This document shows, one piece after another, positions 52,729-62,426 of a DNA stretch of 64,000 nt. The notes below the pieces were generated by a model. The model did no database searches. It saw only the letters and a list, made by a program, of their open reading frames with translations, and was not told the origin of the DNA. The position numbers and the translations under genes are program-made. The stretch is from Pseudoalteromonas atlantica (GTDB taxonomy: Bacteria > Pseudomonadota > Gammaproteobacteria > Enterobacterales > Alteromonadaceae), in contig BJUT01000011.1 of assembly GCA_007988745.1 (NCBI GenBank), positions 19,231 to 83,230 on the forward strand. The letters run 5' to 3'. How positions within the stretch are numbered: the stretch's first letter is position 1; every line of letters begins with the position of its first letter.

Positions 52729-55548
52729 TTAAAGCGAGTAGTAAAAGCTAAACCAGCCGCGCATTTCATCCTCAAAGCTATCGCCCTCTACGCGCGATAA
52801 TCCCATATTAAAAGTTAAATCGTTCACACCGACGGGGCCTAATCCAAAGCTAAAATTGCCTTGATACTTTAAACCATAACTTTGTGCGTATACCGCATCA
52901 TCTACCTGATGCTGTTTGTAATAAAGCCACGGCATGCCTTCTTTAAAGCTAAAACCACCGCCATAACCCATGTAGCGCTCAGCAGTTGTGCTATAAAATG
53001 GCAGCTCTGGTGAAAGCACAAACTCACTATTTTGGTGCTCGCTAATTAGGTTTGAGCTAAATCCGCCTAGCGCTAAGCTGCTATCATCGCGCTGCTTTTG
53101 AGTAAAATTAATATAAAGCGGCACATCAAACGCTTTACCAAATACTTTGGCCGCTAAATCGTAGCCATCCCAATTATTGTTTTTACTGCTGCCATCGTAA
53201 TACTGGGCATTAACACTTTGCCCTATAGCAAATGCTTGGCGGTCGTACTGCCAGCTTTGTGTAATGCCTATGCGTGCCCATTTATTATAGTCTTGTTTAT
53301 AATCGGTATAGTTATAAGCCAGCTCTGGCGTTATGCTAAACGCCGCGTATTTAATCGGGTAACTTAAGGCTGCAAAACCACCTCGTGCAGATACATCTGC
53401 ATTTTCGCTCACTTGGTATTGTTTTGCAGTATTTAAATCATAATCAAATACACTCAATTTAAGCTTAACTGGCAGTGCATTATATTTTGCTTGGGCGTAC
53501 CCACCGTGCAAAGCATCATCATTTAAATCAACACTATAGCCCGCTTGAAGGTCTAACTGTTTAAGTAAGTCACTACTTTTAATATTTATATTTAAAGCAC
53601 TTGAAGCGGCCGAGTAATACTGTGCGCCAAGCGCTAGGCTCGCATGCTGATCAAGCACATCGTAGCTGCTTTGTTTACCTACATTGTCGCTATATATTTT
53701 TGCTTTAGGCAAAGTGTACTGATCAACTAAAAGCAGTGGCGCGCTATTATCAAGTGCTAAATCGGTGATTACTTCACCCTCTAGCGTACTCGGTAATTGC
53801 TTTACATTAGGCCCATCAGCAGTAATAGATAAATAAAGTAATGCCCCTTCGTTTGTTTCTAGTGGGTGGGCAACGGCTTCTTGGCCCTGGGTAAGTTTAG
53901 TTAATGTGCTACTTGCAATATGGTAGCTATAAATATCAGTTGAGCCTTTTAATCCGGCTACAAAGTAAATTTTTTCTCCGTTTTTACTAAAGCTGGGTTG
54001 GCTTAGGTATTGATACCCGTTTGGCATAGGCACGGCTTGGCGAGTATTATTGGCAACATCTTGTATATACAATTGCCAATTCTCATTTAAATTGGCTGAT
54101 ACATAAGCTAATTGGGTTTCATCAGGGCTAAAAATTGGGTAGTCGTAAGCTGTTTTTAAGCTTTTAGTAAATAAAGGGGTAATGGTTTGCGTTGCTAAGT
54201 CTACTTTTACTAATTCTGAGTAGCCACCACGTACTTGCTCGGCGTAAAGGGTTTCTCCATTGTTTGTAACACTAAAGCGGCGTAAGCCAGAAAGTTTAGT
54301 TAACTGCTCAACTTTTCCGGTTTCGGTGTTATAACTAAAAATATCAGACACTTTGTTATAAATACCCGTCTCTTCACGTGTATAAGCATTAAAGTAGAGT
54401 GTGCTGTTATTTACCCATTGTGGATTAGCAATTCCCGCTCTGTTTATTTGATTTAATATGTGCTTTTTCTCACGTTTAAATACACTCGGGGCGTTATCGG
54501 GTATATCCAATGCATCGTTTTCTAATAGCGATTTTTGTGCTTTTGTAAATTCATCTTCAGCTTTAGTATTATCCTGCGTGCTATAAATAATAAGCTTGGT
54601 TTTTTTATCTTTATCGCGCTCAACAATCGCAAGTTTACTGCCATCTTTTGAAAGCGCAGGGTTGCTTGCATATAAGTTAAGCTTTAACCACAGCTCGCTG
54701 TTAAGCGCAGGCTCTGACTGCTCTTTTGCCATAGCTTTATAGGTATATTGTGCAATAAAGCGGCCATATAACTTAGCCGCACTTTGGCCAAATATCCCAG
54801 TAAAGGCCTCGTTAAAATCGCGCTTTTTAACTGCCTGCATACGTGTCCAAACGGCATCGAGCATTTGCGCTGAATAAGTTTGCTCTAGCCAATTTAAAAA
54901 CCGGCTGCCCATTAAGTACGCCATAGAGCCAGCCATAAAACCGCCCTCTGTATCGCTTAGCTGGCTATAGCTAGGCAATGCCCCCTGCTGAGCAAACTCA
55001 ATGAGCATTGACTCAGTGTAGTTATCAAATAGTCGTCCTCGGCCCGTCATTTTTGACTCAAGTAAGGTTGCATAACCTTCGGCTACCCAGCGCGGCATAT
55101 CACTGTAAGTTAAGTCGTAAATATCCCACACACCCCGTATTTTTTGCTGCCACGTGTTGCGTGTGGGCTGCGCTAAATGCACTAAGTGAATATATTCGTG
55201 CAATATCAGTAATTGCTGCCAGCCACTAATGTTAGAAACCACCGTATCTGATTGTGGGGGCGTGGTAAAAAGGGCCATTAAAGGATTATTAGAAGTAGGT
55301 AAAGCAAAGCCGTTGGGCGCATTTAGGGGATCAAACACCACCACATCAACTACTTTATCAAGCGCTCGGTTTTGCTGCTCAAGCACTTTACTGCGTACTA
55401 TTTCAAGTTCGACCGCTGTCGATTTAGCATAATCGGCGTTTTCGGTGCTGTAATGCACATTAAAGTGCTCGGTATGAATAGTTTGCCAATCAGCAGCTAA
55501 GGTAGGTGTGGCTAATAACAAAGAGGCAGCGATGAATGATTTTTTCAT
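52729..55548 (-). CDS. Peptidase - beta-propeller - beta-barrel outer-membrane fusion protein
   Basis: This 939-residue exported protein has a signal peptide (1-18). The N-terminal peptidase-like domain has HEYIH (117-121) and, downstream, WVAEGYATLLES, the gluzincin third-ligand pattern. A TolB/PD40 beta-propeller (about 285-600; LIYVSANLNENWQLYI-type blades such as YPIFSPDETQLAYVSA) follows. The C-terminal half (about 640-939) consists of amphipathic strands ending FSFYYSL, consistent with an outer-membrane barrel. This three-part layout is known in gammaproteobacterial proteins of unknown role. AAAGGATT precedes the ATG. It is monocistronic. Confidence 0.85.
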   Translation of the reverse strand: MKKSFIAASLLLATPTLAADWQTIHTEHFNVHYSTENADYAKSTAVELEIVRSKVLEQQNRALDKVVDVVVFDPLNAPNGFALPTSNNPLMALFTTPPQSDTVVSNISGWQQLLILHEYIHLVHLAQPTRNTWQQKIRGVWDIYDLTYSDMPRWVAEGYATLLESKMTGRGRLFDNYTESMLIEFAQQGALPSYSQLSDTEGGFMAGSMAYLMGSRFLNWLEQTYSAQMLDAVWTRMQAVKKRDFNEAFTGIFGQSAAKLYGRFIAQYTYKAMAKEQSEPALNSELWLKLNLYASNPALSKDGSKLAIVERDKDKKTKLIIYSTQDNTKAEDEFTKAQKSLLENDALDIPDNAPSVFKREKKHILNQINRAGIANPQWVNNSTLYFNAYTREETGIYNKVSDIFSYNTETGKVEQLTKLSGLRRFSVTNNGETLYAEQVRGGYSELVKVDLATQTITPLFTKSLKTAYDYPIFSPDETQLAYVSANLNENWQLYIQDVANNTRQAVPMPNGYQYLSQPSFSKNGEKIYFVAGLKGSTDIYSYHIASSTLTKLTQGQEAVAHPLETNEGALLYLSITADGPNVKQLPSTLEGEVITDLALDNSAPLLLVDQYTLPKAKIYSDNVGKQSSYDVLDQHASLALGAQYYSAASSALNINIKSSDLLKQLDLQAGYSVDLNDDALHGGYAQAKYNALPVKLKLSVFDYDLNTAKQYQVSENADVSARGGFAALSYPIKYAAFSITPELAYNYTDYKQDYNKWARIGITQSWQYDRQAFAIGQSVNAQYYDGSSKNNNWDGYDLAAKVFGKAFDVPLYINFTQKQRDDSSLALGGFSSNLISEHQNSEFVLSPELPFYSTTAERYMGYGGGFSFKEGMPWLYYKQHQVDDAVYAQSYGLKYQGNFSFGLGPVGVNDLTFNMGLSRVEGDSFEDEMRGWFSFYYSL

Positions 55549-55754
55549 AATAATCCTTTAAATGATTGATACCACTTAGAGTATTATTAAACCAACTAAT
55601 GTTGCAGTAAAAAAATGTAACAAAGCTTATGAAAGTGTATAATTTATAAGCTTTTAAATTAAGCAATGCCTTGTTTTACATGAAAAATCAATAACGCCGT
55701 TAACGCTTTATTTGGCAACCTAAAAAGGCTAAATATGTAAGTCGATTGGTATAA

Positions 55755-57299
55755 TTACATCCAGTTGCGCTGCGTTGACTCTGCCTGATAAAGAGTAAAA
55801 TCAATTATATAATCAGCATCTTGCTGCTTTATATAGGGCATAAAGGCAAACCCTGATGCAAGTTGTATATACAGGCTTTTAAGCCCTGCGCGGCGCATAA
55901 AGTAGGTACTAATACTGCGTGCACTTTGCGCTTTATACAGTTCAAACACACGGTAATGCACACCTATCATACCTTTGCGTACCACCATGTAAAAACGGCC
56001 GTTGTCTTCATGCAAATAATAGCCATAACGCTGATAAGCAAGCGTTACCAACCCCGCTAAAATAAGTAACACTCCCAAGCTAAGCCAGGCATTAAAGTCA
56101 CCTAAGTAACAGCCTAACAGTACAATAGCGCTTGGAATTAAGGCATAAAAGCTCAAGTTTTTATAAAGTAAGGCCGGTTCTGCGCCGTTAAACTGCAATT
56201 TTTTGCTATTAAACCACGGGTAAATCCATTGGCAAACGCTATCTACTTGCTCGTTATTTAAAACGGGTAACACTAAGGTTTGTTTATTTTTTTTAGCAGC
56301 AACACCCGCCGCTATACCGCCGCTGCTTGCTTGTAAACACTCAACGGTAAAACGCTTTAGTAACCGCCCCATTAGGTTTTGTTTTATAACTATAGATTGC
56401 ACTTTATCCATGCTCATAGACAACTGATGGCGCTCTAATAAGCCGGCAATACGTTTAAATTTTTGGCCTTTAAAGTAAAGCTCAAAGTTATAAAAACGAA
56501 TAAGCGACATACCTACCGACAACATCACAGCCGTTAAAACAAGCAAAGCAATAAGCGTTATCATGGCAAAGGTTGCAGCACTTGCCAGTAAACCAAGCTC
56601 TTGCTGATAAAACCCTTCTACCTTAGCAATAATTTGCTGCTCTAAAAAATCTACCAACACATTTATAAAAGGCGCAATAGCGGCCATTGCTAATATAGCC
56701 ATATTAGACATTAAGCCAAATTTAGCGATTTCTTTATTACTGATACGTAAGCTATTTTCTGCTTCAAAATGCTCGCTGGAGGGTGTTTGCTCGTCGGGTT
56801 GCTGCTGCGCTTTAAAGGCAAAAATTTGTTTACGCATTTGCTGTGCATAGGCTTTGGTAACACCTGGCAATACCGCCTCTTGGGTTACGCTGCCTGCGGC
56901 ATCAAAAATACAATTAACCAAATTAACGGGCGTAAAATAAAAGGGCTCAGCAATATTAACGTTTTGCACGCGCGAAAACTTTAGCGTTAGGCGCTCTTTT
57001 TTAAACACCCCTTTGTTAAGCAAAATTTCGTGATCGTCGCTAATGCAAAACTTAAAATTTATGTAATATAAAATTGAATATATTAGTAGTGTCACTAACG
57101 CAATAGCACCTGCAACTTGAGCCCAAAACAGCTTGTTTTCTACTTGTGTTACAAACACCACAAGCATAGGCAGCAGGTTTAAAAGCCCGTCTTTTACAAA
57201 GCGCACACTAAAATACACCACAAAATACAACACCGCCCAAGGCGATACTTTTTGCCAATGTAGTGAGCTACTTTGCTCCTCGCTAATGGTATTACTCAT
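55755..57299 (-). CDS. PH-domain membrane protein, YdbT type
   Basis: This 514-residue inner-membrane protein has several helix pairs, each followed by a bacterial PH (bPH2) domain: KFCISDDHEILLNKGVFKKE near residue 82, ELYFKGQKFKRIAGLLERHQ near 278, and GRFYMVVRKGMIGVHYRVFE near 430. The tandem arrangement of three modules is that of YdbT. The gene overlaps the YdbS-type gene by 8 nt. The pair is widespread and of unknown function, with a role in membrane homeostasis or secretion proposed. Confidence 0.9.
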   Translation of the reverse strand: MSNTISEEQSSSLHWQKVSPWAVLYFVVYFSVRFVKDGLLNLLPMLVVFVTQVENKLFWAQVAGAIALVTLLIYSILYYINFKFCISDDHEILLNKGVFKKERLTLKFSRVQNVNIAEPFYFTPVNLVNCIFDAAGSVTQEAVLPGVTKAYAQQMRKQIFAFKAQQQPDEQTPSSEHFEAENSLRISNKEIAKFGLMSNMAILAMAAIAPFINVLVDFLEQQIIAKVEGFYQQELGLLASAATFAMITLIALLVLTAVMLSVGMSLIRFYNFELYFKGQKFKRIAGLLERHQLSMSMDKVQSIVIKQNLMGRLLKRFTVECLQASSGGIAAGVAAKKNKQTLVLPVLNNEQVDSVCQWIYPWFNSKKLQFNGAEPALLYKNLSFYALIPSAIVLLGCYLGDFNAWLSLGVLLILAGLVTLAYQRYGYYLHEDNGRFYMVVRKGMIGVHYRVFELYKAQSARSISTYFMRRAGLKSLYIQLASGFAFMPYIKQQDADYIIDFTLYQAESTQRNWM

Positions 57300-57825
57300 T
57301 TGCTAATTCAACCTGCGCGGGTGTGCCGTCTTGGCGATAATTTTGTACAAATTTGCGTATGTTTTTGCACTGCTCGTGGGTTAAACCACTTATTTGTAAA
57401 TCAGCACTGACCCCGCCGGCACTAAATAACTTTAAACTGGCTAACTTTAGTTTTCGCTCAATGGGGCCTTGGTGAATTTCCATATGCTGTACGCGCGCGA
57501 GGGGCAAAATCGTTATTTGCTGCCAAATAACCCCTTTTTTAAACGCAATATCGTGATTGCGCAGCGCAAAGCCCTGCAGCTTAATACTCAGGGCGTTATA
57601 AAGCATTGAAAGCAATATTAAAATAGGCACGCCTATCAGCAAGTAGGTTTGTGCTTTGTTAGCAAACGCTTCGTTAAAGTAACAAACAGCAAACAGTACC
57701 GCGCAAAAAGGAATGTAAAACGCCAGCCAATTAAGTTGCACGTGTAGTAACGCTTTATCGGCCAAGGGGTTGAGCTGTATTTCGCTATGCTTTGGTAAAT
57801 CCATTACTTGCTGATTATCAAACAC
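57292..57825 (-). CDS. PH-domain membrane protein, YdbS type
   Basis: This 177-residue protein has two membrane helices (about 35-52, 60-78) and one bPH2 domain (about 85-165; NHDIAFKKGVIWQQITILPL, RVQHMEIHQGPIERKLKLAS). That is the standard YdbS layout. It starts at a GTG; ATG 57804 is the alternative. It precedes and overlaps the YdbT-type gene and lies 21 nt after the mutarotase gene. Confidence 0.9.
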   Translation of the reverse strand: MFDNQQVMDLPKHSEIQLNPLADKALLHVQLNWLAFYIPFCAVLFAVCYFNEAFANKAQTYLLIGVPILILLSMLYNALSIKLQGFALRNHDIAFKKGVIWQQITILPLARVQHMEIHQGPIERKLKLASLKLFSAGGVSADLQISGLTHEQCKNIRKFVQNYRQDGTPAQVELANE

Positions 57826-57846
57826 GATTTTAAGTACCTTTCCTAT

Positions 57847-58707
57847 TTACTGACTGTTAGCCCAGCTGATTGTAGTAACTAACGTATGGCTTTGTTTAGG
57901 CTCAAGTGTCACGTTATCTTCTAACACATTAGCGGCTTCTAAACACACCATGCTCAGGTATTCATCGTCAGCAAAATTAGATAAACGCTTAGATTTTTCT
58001 ATCCATGGGTTCCACAGCACGCACGAGCTTGAGTTCTCGCGGCTTACATTAATAATCCCATCTGGGGTGTGAATGTGTTGCTGCTTAGCGGCCTGGGTAT
58101 AAACCATATCGGTTTCGCGGGTAAACTTCACTGGCGCATTTTGCGCAAACGGCCCTTCGCCAAATTCAATATATTGCGCGCCTTGTAAACCTTCTACATG
58201 GGTGTGTTTTATATCTGAGGTAGGAAAATAGCTATGCAAAGCCTGCGTATAACTAAAAGGGCTATTACTTAAATTAGTGGTTGTTAAACGCACCTGTAAT
58301 TGCTCGCTCAATACAAACTCAACCTTTAACGCCGAGTGGTGCGGCCAATACGTTGGGTTAACTAACTTCATGGGTAAGTTTAAGCTAATTGTAATGTGCT
58401 CATCATCTTCATGCACAGCATCAGCTTGCCATAAACTGGTACGTGCAAAGCCATGCGCTGGCCAATCTTGGTTTTCATGGTTACCAAACCAAGGCCAACA
58501 AATAGGAATACCACCGCGAATGCTCACCCCTTCTTGAAACGTCTCATTTTTAGAGACCCAAATAAGTGGCTTGTTATTTTTTGGAATGAACTCGGTAATT
58601 TGCCCGCCTTGCAAAAATATTTTTGCATCACACTTCGAGCTCGCAACTTTTATAAACTCTAGGCCGGTTTCGCTTTGTTCAATGCTAACTGATGGCGATA
58701 ATTTCAT
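57847..58707 (-). CDS. D-hexose-6-phosphate mutarotase (YeaD type)
   Basis: This 286-residue galactose-mutarotase-fold enzyme interconverts alpha and beta anomers of glucose-6-phosphate or similar sugar phosphates. The family motifs are GGIPICWPWFG, AHGFARTSLW with the catalytic histidine, and QALHSYF with the second histidine, followed by an acidic residue in EFGEGPF. The frame runs upstream to 58752, but ATG 58707 follows AGGGA at good spacing and matches the family. It may head the operon with the two PH-domain genes. Confidence 0.93.
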   Translation of the reverse strand: MKLSPSVSIEQSETGLEFIKVASSKCDAKIFLQGGQITEFIPKNNKPLIWVSKNETFQEGVSIRGGIPICWPWFGNHENQDWPAHGFARTSLWQADAVHEDDEHITISLNLPMKLVNPTYWPHHSALKVEFVLSEQLQVRLTTTNLSNSPFSYTQALHSYFPTSDIKHTHVEGLQGAQYIEFGEGPFAQNAPVKFTRETDMVYTQAAKQQHIHTPDGIINVSRENSSSCVLWNPWIEKSKRLSNFADDEYLSMVCLEAANVLEDNVTLEPKQSHTLVTTISWANSQ

Positions 58708-59239
58708 GTTTTTCCCTACAATGCTGATATTAAAGATTTTTAACATGTGCATATAAACAATAATGCATGTGCAAAGTATACGCTATACTCACTAAACATT
58801 GCGTGCATAATTTGTTCATTGGCGATTAATACATACACAGCTAACTTACAAACAATTACCAATTAATAACAGCTGTTATAAATAACACTAATGCGTATAA
58901 ATAATGGCCATGCTTTAAGGCAGTAAAACCGCGGCTAAGCTTAGGCAAACGCATGTTAAATTTATTAAGGTATTAATGCAGGTGGGTATAATACTAAAGT
59001 CTAAACCATAAGACTTGCCAATTATTCACAACATACGTAGTGTGCGCACCACAATGCAAACAATATGCTAATAACATTTAATAAGTTTTAAACAAAATTA
59101 TACTATTTTAGTTTCTGCTCAAACTAATAAAAACCAATAAACATGGGCTCAAGCTTAATTTATTATTTGAATTCAATTTATTTGATGTGTAACATTTCGC
59201 GATTACGGCACACCTTTGGCCCATCGACGAGATAAGCAA
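58708..59239. other. Divergent intergenic region
   Basis: This 532-base AT-rich spacer lies between the mutarotase and MarR genes. Besides the MarR-gene promoter listed separately, I see no ORF, known RNA family or repeat. Confidence 0.4.
59167..59195 (+). promoter_or_regulatory. Promoter of the MarR gene with overlapping palindrome
   Basis: TTGAAT (59167-59172) and TAACAT (59190-59195) are 17 bases apart. The -35 box is the left half of the palindrome TTGAATTCAA (59167-59176), a plausible site for autorepression by the MarR protein. Confidence 0.5.
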
Positions 59240-59722
59240 ATGCAAAAATATGACGAATTATTAGTTTCTTTACGTAAAGTAATCCGCGCGATTGACTTAC
59301 ATTCTAAGCAGCTAAATAAAACATCAGGTTTAACAGGCCCACAATTGCTTATAATGCAAGAAGTAGCGCACACCGATGGAATAACAGCAAGCCGTATCGC
59401 TCAGAATGTTAACTTAAGCCCGGCTACTGTAACTAATATTCTTGATAGAATAGAAAGCAGAAACCTTGTAACACGCGTTCGTAGTCAAATGGATAAACGC
59501 CGAGTGAGCTTATACCTCACCGAGCAAGGGAAAGAGTTACTAGAAAAAGCACCTCAGCCACTGCAAGAACACTTTATTGAAAAGTTTTCTGCACTTGCAG
59601 AGTGGGAGCAAAGTTTATTGCTTTCATCTATGCAACGCGTTGCAGCAATGATGGATGCTGATAAGTTAGACGCATCACCTCTGTTAGAGGTAGGCGCGTT
59701 AACTCAAACACCAAATAAATAA
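59240..59722 (+). CDS. MarR family transcriptional regulator
   Basis: This 160-residue winged-helix regulator has a dimerisation helix at each end, the recognition region ITASRIAQNVNLSPATVTNI (about residues 50-70), and the wing VTRVRSQMDKRRVSLYLT with its conserved D-K-R-R. The open frame starts at a TTG (59216), but ATG 59240 after GAGATAAG is preferred. It lies about 100 nt upstream of a porin gene on the same strand, so that gene and its own promoter are the likely targets. Confidence 0.92.
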   Translation: MQKYDELLVSLRKVIRAIDLHSKQLNKTSGLTGPQLLIMQEVAHTDGITASRIAQNVNLSPATVTNILDRIESRNLVTRVRSQMDKRRVSLYLTEQGKELLEKAPQPLQEHFIEKFSALAEWEQSLLLSSMQRVAAMMDADKLDASPLLEVGALTQTPNK

Positions 59723-59824
59723 AAAAAATAAAAAATAAATTTAAATTAGTTCTTACATCATTCGTAAGGGGCTTTTGGGCACCTTGAATTTTTTTATTTT
59801 TTAATCAAAACCTGAGCATCAACA

Positions 59825-61144
59825 ATGACTAAACTCTCAAAATTAACGCTAGCACTAATGCTTGGCGGTGCAGCAAGCACTGCTCATGCAGCCGATCTCG
59901 ACACACTGCAAAGCCAATTAAAGCAGCTTAAGCAACAAATGCAGTTGCTTGAACAGCAGCTTGCTGATGAAAAATCAAAGCAAAGCCAAATCAACAAGCA
60001 ACACGAACAACAAGTTGCCGAGATCAGTAAAAAGGCCGACAACAAAGAAGTTGTTGTTGCCGCCGCTGCGCCTGAACAAGAAGATGAAGGCATTAAAATT
60101 GGCGGTGCCGTACGTTTTAACTACAGCACAAACACCTACGATGAAGACACGCAAGACCGTGGCGGCGATTTAGACTTTGAAGTATTTCGCCTTAACTTAT
60201 CGGGTGAAATTAGCGATATTTCTGTAAATGGTGATTTTCGTTTTTACGATTACATGACCATTGTTAAGTATGCATACTTAGGTTACGAATTTACAGATGG
60301 CTGGGAAGCGCAAGCTGGTATTGCACCTGTACCGTTTGGTAACGGCCCATACAACTCACACAGCTACTTTTTTAGCACCAACTACTACGTTGGCCTAGAA
60401 GATGACTTTGATTTAGGTGTAACAGTAAACCGTAAACTTAAAGACAACTGGAAACTAGACCTCGGCTTTTTCAAAAATGATGAAGTAGGCGGCGTTGATG
60501 GCAGCTCAGAAGTTAACGAACGTTACTCTTACGATATTGTTGGTAGCCGTGCAACAACCGAAGGCACCTACGACGCACCAGGTTCACGCCTTGGTGAGTA
60601 CAATACCTTTGCTGGTCGTACAGTGTATCAAATTGAGCACAGTGAAAACGCTAAAACCGATATTGGCGTATCACTACTAAGCGGTGGTTTGCACGACGGT
60701 AACGACCGTGCAGGTAACTACGGCGCATGGGCGTTTCATGTAAATAGCCAAATTAATAACTGGAATATTCAATTTCAGCACGGCGAGTACGACTACGACC
60801 TAGACGACAACAGCAACCGCTTTGTAGTTGGCGCGTTTGATTACTACGATACCGTATCAAGCGAAGCAACCATGACCAACTTTAACGTAGCTTACGACCT
60901 ATCGCTTGATTGGGGCCCAGTAACAGGCGTTCAATTTTACAACGATTACGGCATTATTTACGACAAGTCTGACGACAGCCCAGATACGTGGATGAACGTT
61001 ACAGGCATGAGCGTATCGGCCGGTGCATTATTTACTTACTTTGACTTTATTCAAGCACGTAACCAGCCATTTATTGGTGGCTCTGTTGCAGGTGATGGCG
61101 ACACAGAACGTCGCTTTAACATCAACGTAGGTTACTACTTCTAA
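59825..61144 (+). CDS. OprO/OprP-type porin with long N-terminal coiled coil
   Basis: This 439-residue outer-membrane protein has a signal peptide (ending AHA-AD) and a long glutamine-rich coiled coil (about 23-75; LQSQLKQLKQQMQLLEQQLA). A short Ala/Val/Glu linker and a beta-barrel ending NINVGYYF follow. The family is phosphate-selective porin O/P, but the substrate cannot be assigned. Compared with the porin at 27164-28405, the coiled coil is about twice as long. A terminator follows. Confidence 0.9.
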   Translation: MTKLSKLTLALMLGGAASTAHAADLDTLQSQLKQLKQQMQLLEQQLADEKSKQSQINKQHEQQVAEISKKADNKEVVVAAAAPEQEDEGIKIGGAVRFNYSTNTYDEDTQDRGGDLDFEVFRLNLSGEISDISVNGDFRFYDYMTIVKYAYLGYEFTDGWEAQAGIAPVPFGNGPYNSHSYFFSTNYYVGLEDDFDLGVTVNRKLKDNWKLDLGFFKNDEVGGVDGSSEVNERYSYDIVGSRATTEGTYDAPGSRLGEYNTFAGRTVYQIEHSENAKTDIGVSLLSGGLHDGNDRAGNYGAWAFHVNSQINNWNIQFQHGEYDYDLDDNSNRFVVGAFDYYDTVSSEATMTNFNVAYDLSLDWGPVTGVQFYNDYGIIYDKSDDSPDTWMNVTGMSVSAGALFTYFDFIQARNQPFIGGSVAGDGDTERRFNINVGYYF

Positions 61145-61169
61145 ATAAGTAAAACATATTTAGTATTTT

Positions 61170-61198
61170 AAAAGGGCAGACTTAGTTTGCCCTTTTTT
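61170..61198 (+). terminator. Rho-independent terminator after the porin gene
   Basis: AAAAGGGCA (61170-61178) pairs with TGCCCTTTT (61188-61196) and ends in a T run. Confidence 0.9.
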
Positions 61199-61272
61199 GC
61201 GTTTATAGGGTTCGATTTTATAACTATTTGGCCTACAATCCTAACTAACAGCCATTACTTAAAAGAGCCTAA

Positions 61273-61671
61273 GTGAATATAAAAGCAGTATTTATTTGTT
61301 ATAAAAACTTATGGCTTAAAGCACTTGGGTTATTGTTAGTGGCTCTTGGCATTATTGGTATTGTGCTGCCGGTTATGCCTACCACCATTTTTTTTATTCT
61401 TGCGCTTACCTGCTTTACTCGCTCATCACCGGCGCTTGAACACTGGCTACTTAACCACCCTCGCTACGGCGTTACCTTACAACAATGGCAAGCGCATAAA
61501 GTAGTGCCTGTAAAAGCAAAATGCTACGCCGCGATTGGTATGCTTATTGGTTTTGTATTTTTGCTTTACTCAAACGCCCCTGTTTGGGTTATTTACCTTG
61601 TTGGCGTAATTGAAATAGCCGTTATGATTTACCTAATTTTAAGGCCCTCGCACCCACCAAGTGCTAAATAA
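61273..61671 (+). CDS. YbaN/DUF454 family inner-membrane protein
   Basis: This 132-residue protein has three to four membrane helices and starts at a GTG. The family signature is LGIIGIVLPVMPTTIFFILA, followed by CFTRSSPALEHWLLNHPRYG. DUF454/YbaN is widespread in gammaproteobacteria with no settled function; some members sit near haem or iron genes. Here the next gene downstream is an iron-box operon, which is suggestive but weak evidence. Confidence 0.92.
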   Translation: MNIKAVFICYKNLWLKALGLLLVALGIIGIVLPVMPTTIFFILALTCFTRSSPALEHWLLNHPRYGVTLQQWQAHKVVPVKAKCYAAIGMLIGFVFLLYSNAPVWVIYLVGVIEIAVMIYLILRPSHPPSAK

Positions 61672-61749
61672 CCGCCCTTTTTTGCATGCACACACCGTTT
61701 TGCCAAAAATTTAATGTAAAGTTAAGTAAGTAAATTTGTAATAGTTAAT

Positions 61750-61768
61750 GCAAATGATTATCATGTTC
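61750..61768 (+). promoter_or_regulatory. Fur box upstream of the PepSY-DUF2271-DUF4198 operon
   Basis: GCAAATGATTATCATGTTC matches 15 of 19 bases of the Fur consensus and lies 26 bases before the first gene of the operon. Iron repression is expected. Confidence 0.78.
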
Positions 61769-61793
61769 TAAATTTAATTTAATTACTGTTTTT

Positions 61794-62426
61794 ATGGCGT
61801 TTATTAATAAGCGGGCTTTGTACAGCACAAGCCGTGCGCTCCATATTTATATTTCTACAGCTTTGTTTTTTTTGCTTATTTTATTTTGCGTTAGCGGCAT
61901 TGTACTTAACCATGTTGATTGGCTTAAAAACGACAAAAACAACGGCCAAGTAAGTACCGCTATTCCTCAGGCGTTAATGGCTAAAGCGAATACTCAACTA
62001 GATACATTACCCACCCTCTACCCAGACATAGAAGCGTTTTTTGCCGAGCAATACGCGCTCACTAAAGTTAAAAGCATTGAGTGGGAAAAAGAAGACGCGC
62101 TGGTTATGCTCGACTACCCACTACCGGCAGGTTTTGCTTACGCAGAGCTTGATTTTACAACCGGTGAGCTAAACCTAGATTACCAAACCGGTGGCTTTTT
62201 AAGCCTGATTGGCGATTTACACAAAGGCCGCCACAGTGGCGCCGTGTGGAGCTGGGTTATTGATATTTCAGCGGTATTGATGATTATTTTTTCAATCACC
62301 GGGATGATTATTTTATTTCAAAACAGAAAAAAACGCTTAGCAGGAATATGGATAACCGTTTTAGGCATAGCAACGCCTTTGGTTATTTATTTATATTGGG
62401 TGCCACAAATTAAAGGAGTGTCTTAA
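61794..62426 (+). CDS. PepSY-associated transmembrane protein, short form
   Basis: This 210-residue inner-membrane protein has helices at about 18-38, 155-177 and 185-203 and a periplasmic region between the first two. RALHIYISTALFFLLILFCVSG carries the histidine-bearing first helix, and LIGDLHKGRHSGAVWSWVID the second conserved histidine region, in line with haem-dependent membrane redox proteins. Its stop overlaps the next start codon (TAATG), so translation is coupled. The Shine-Dalgarno is weak. The upstream Fur box implies iron control. Confidence 0.88.
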   Translation: MAFINKRALYSTSRALHIYISTALFFLLILFCVSGIVLNHVDWLKNDKNNGQVSTAIPQALMAKANTQLDTLPTLYPDIEAFFAEQYALTKVKSIEWEKEDALVMLDYPLPAGFAYAELDFTTGELNLDYQTGGFLSLIGDLHKGRHSGAVWSWVIDISAVLMIIFSITGMIILFQNRKKRLAGIWITVLGIATPLVIYLYWVPQIKGVS

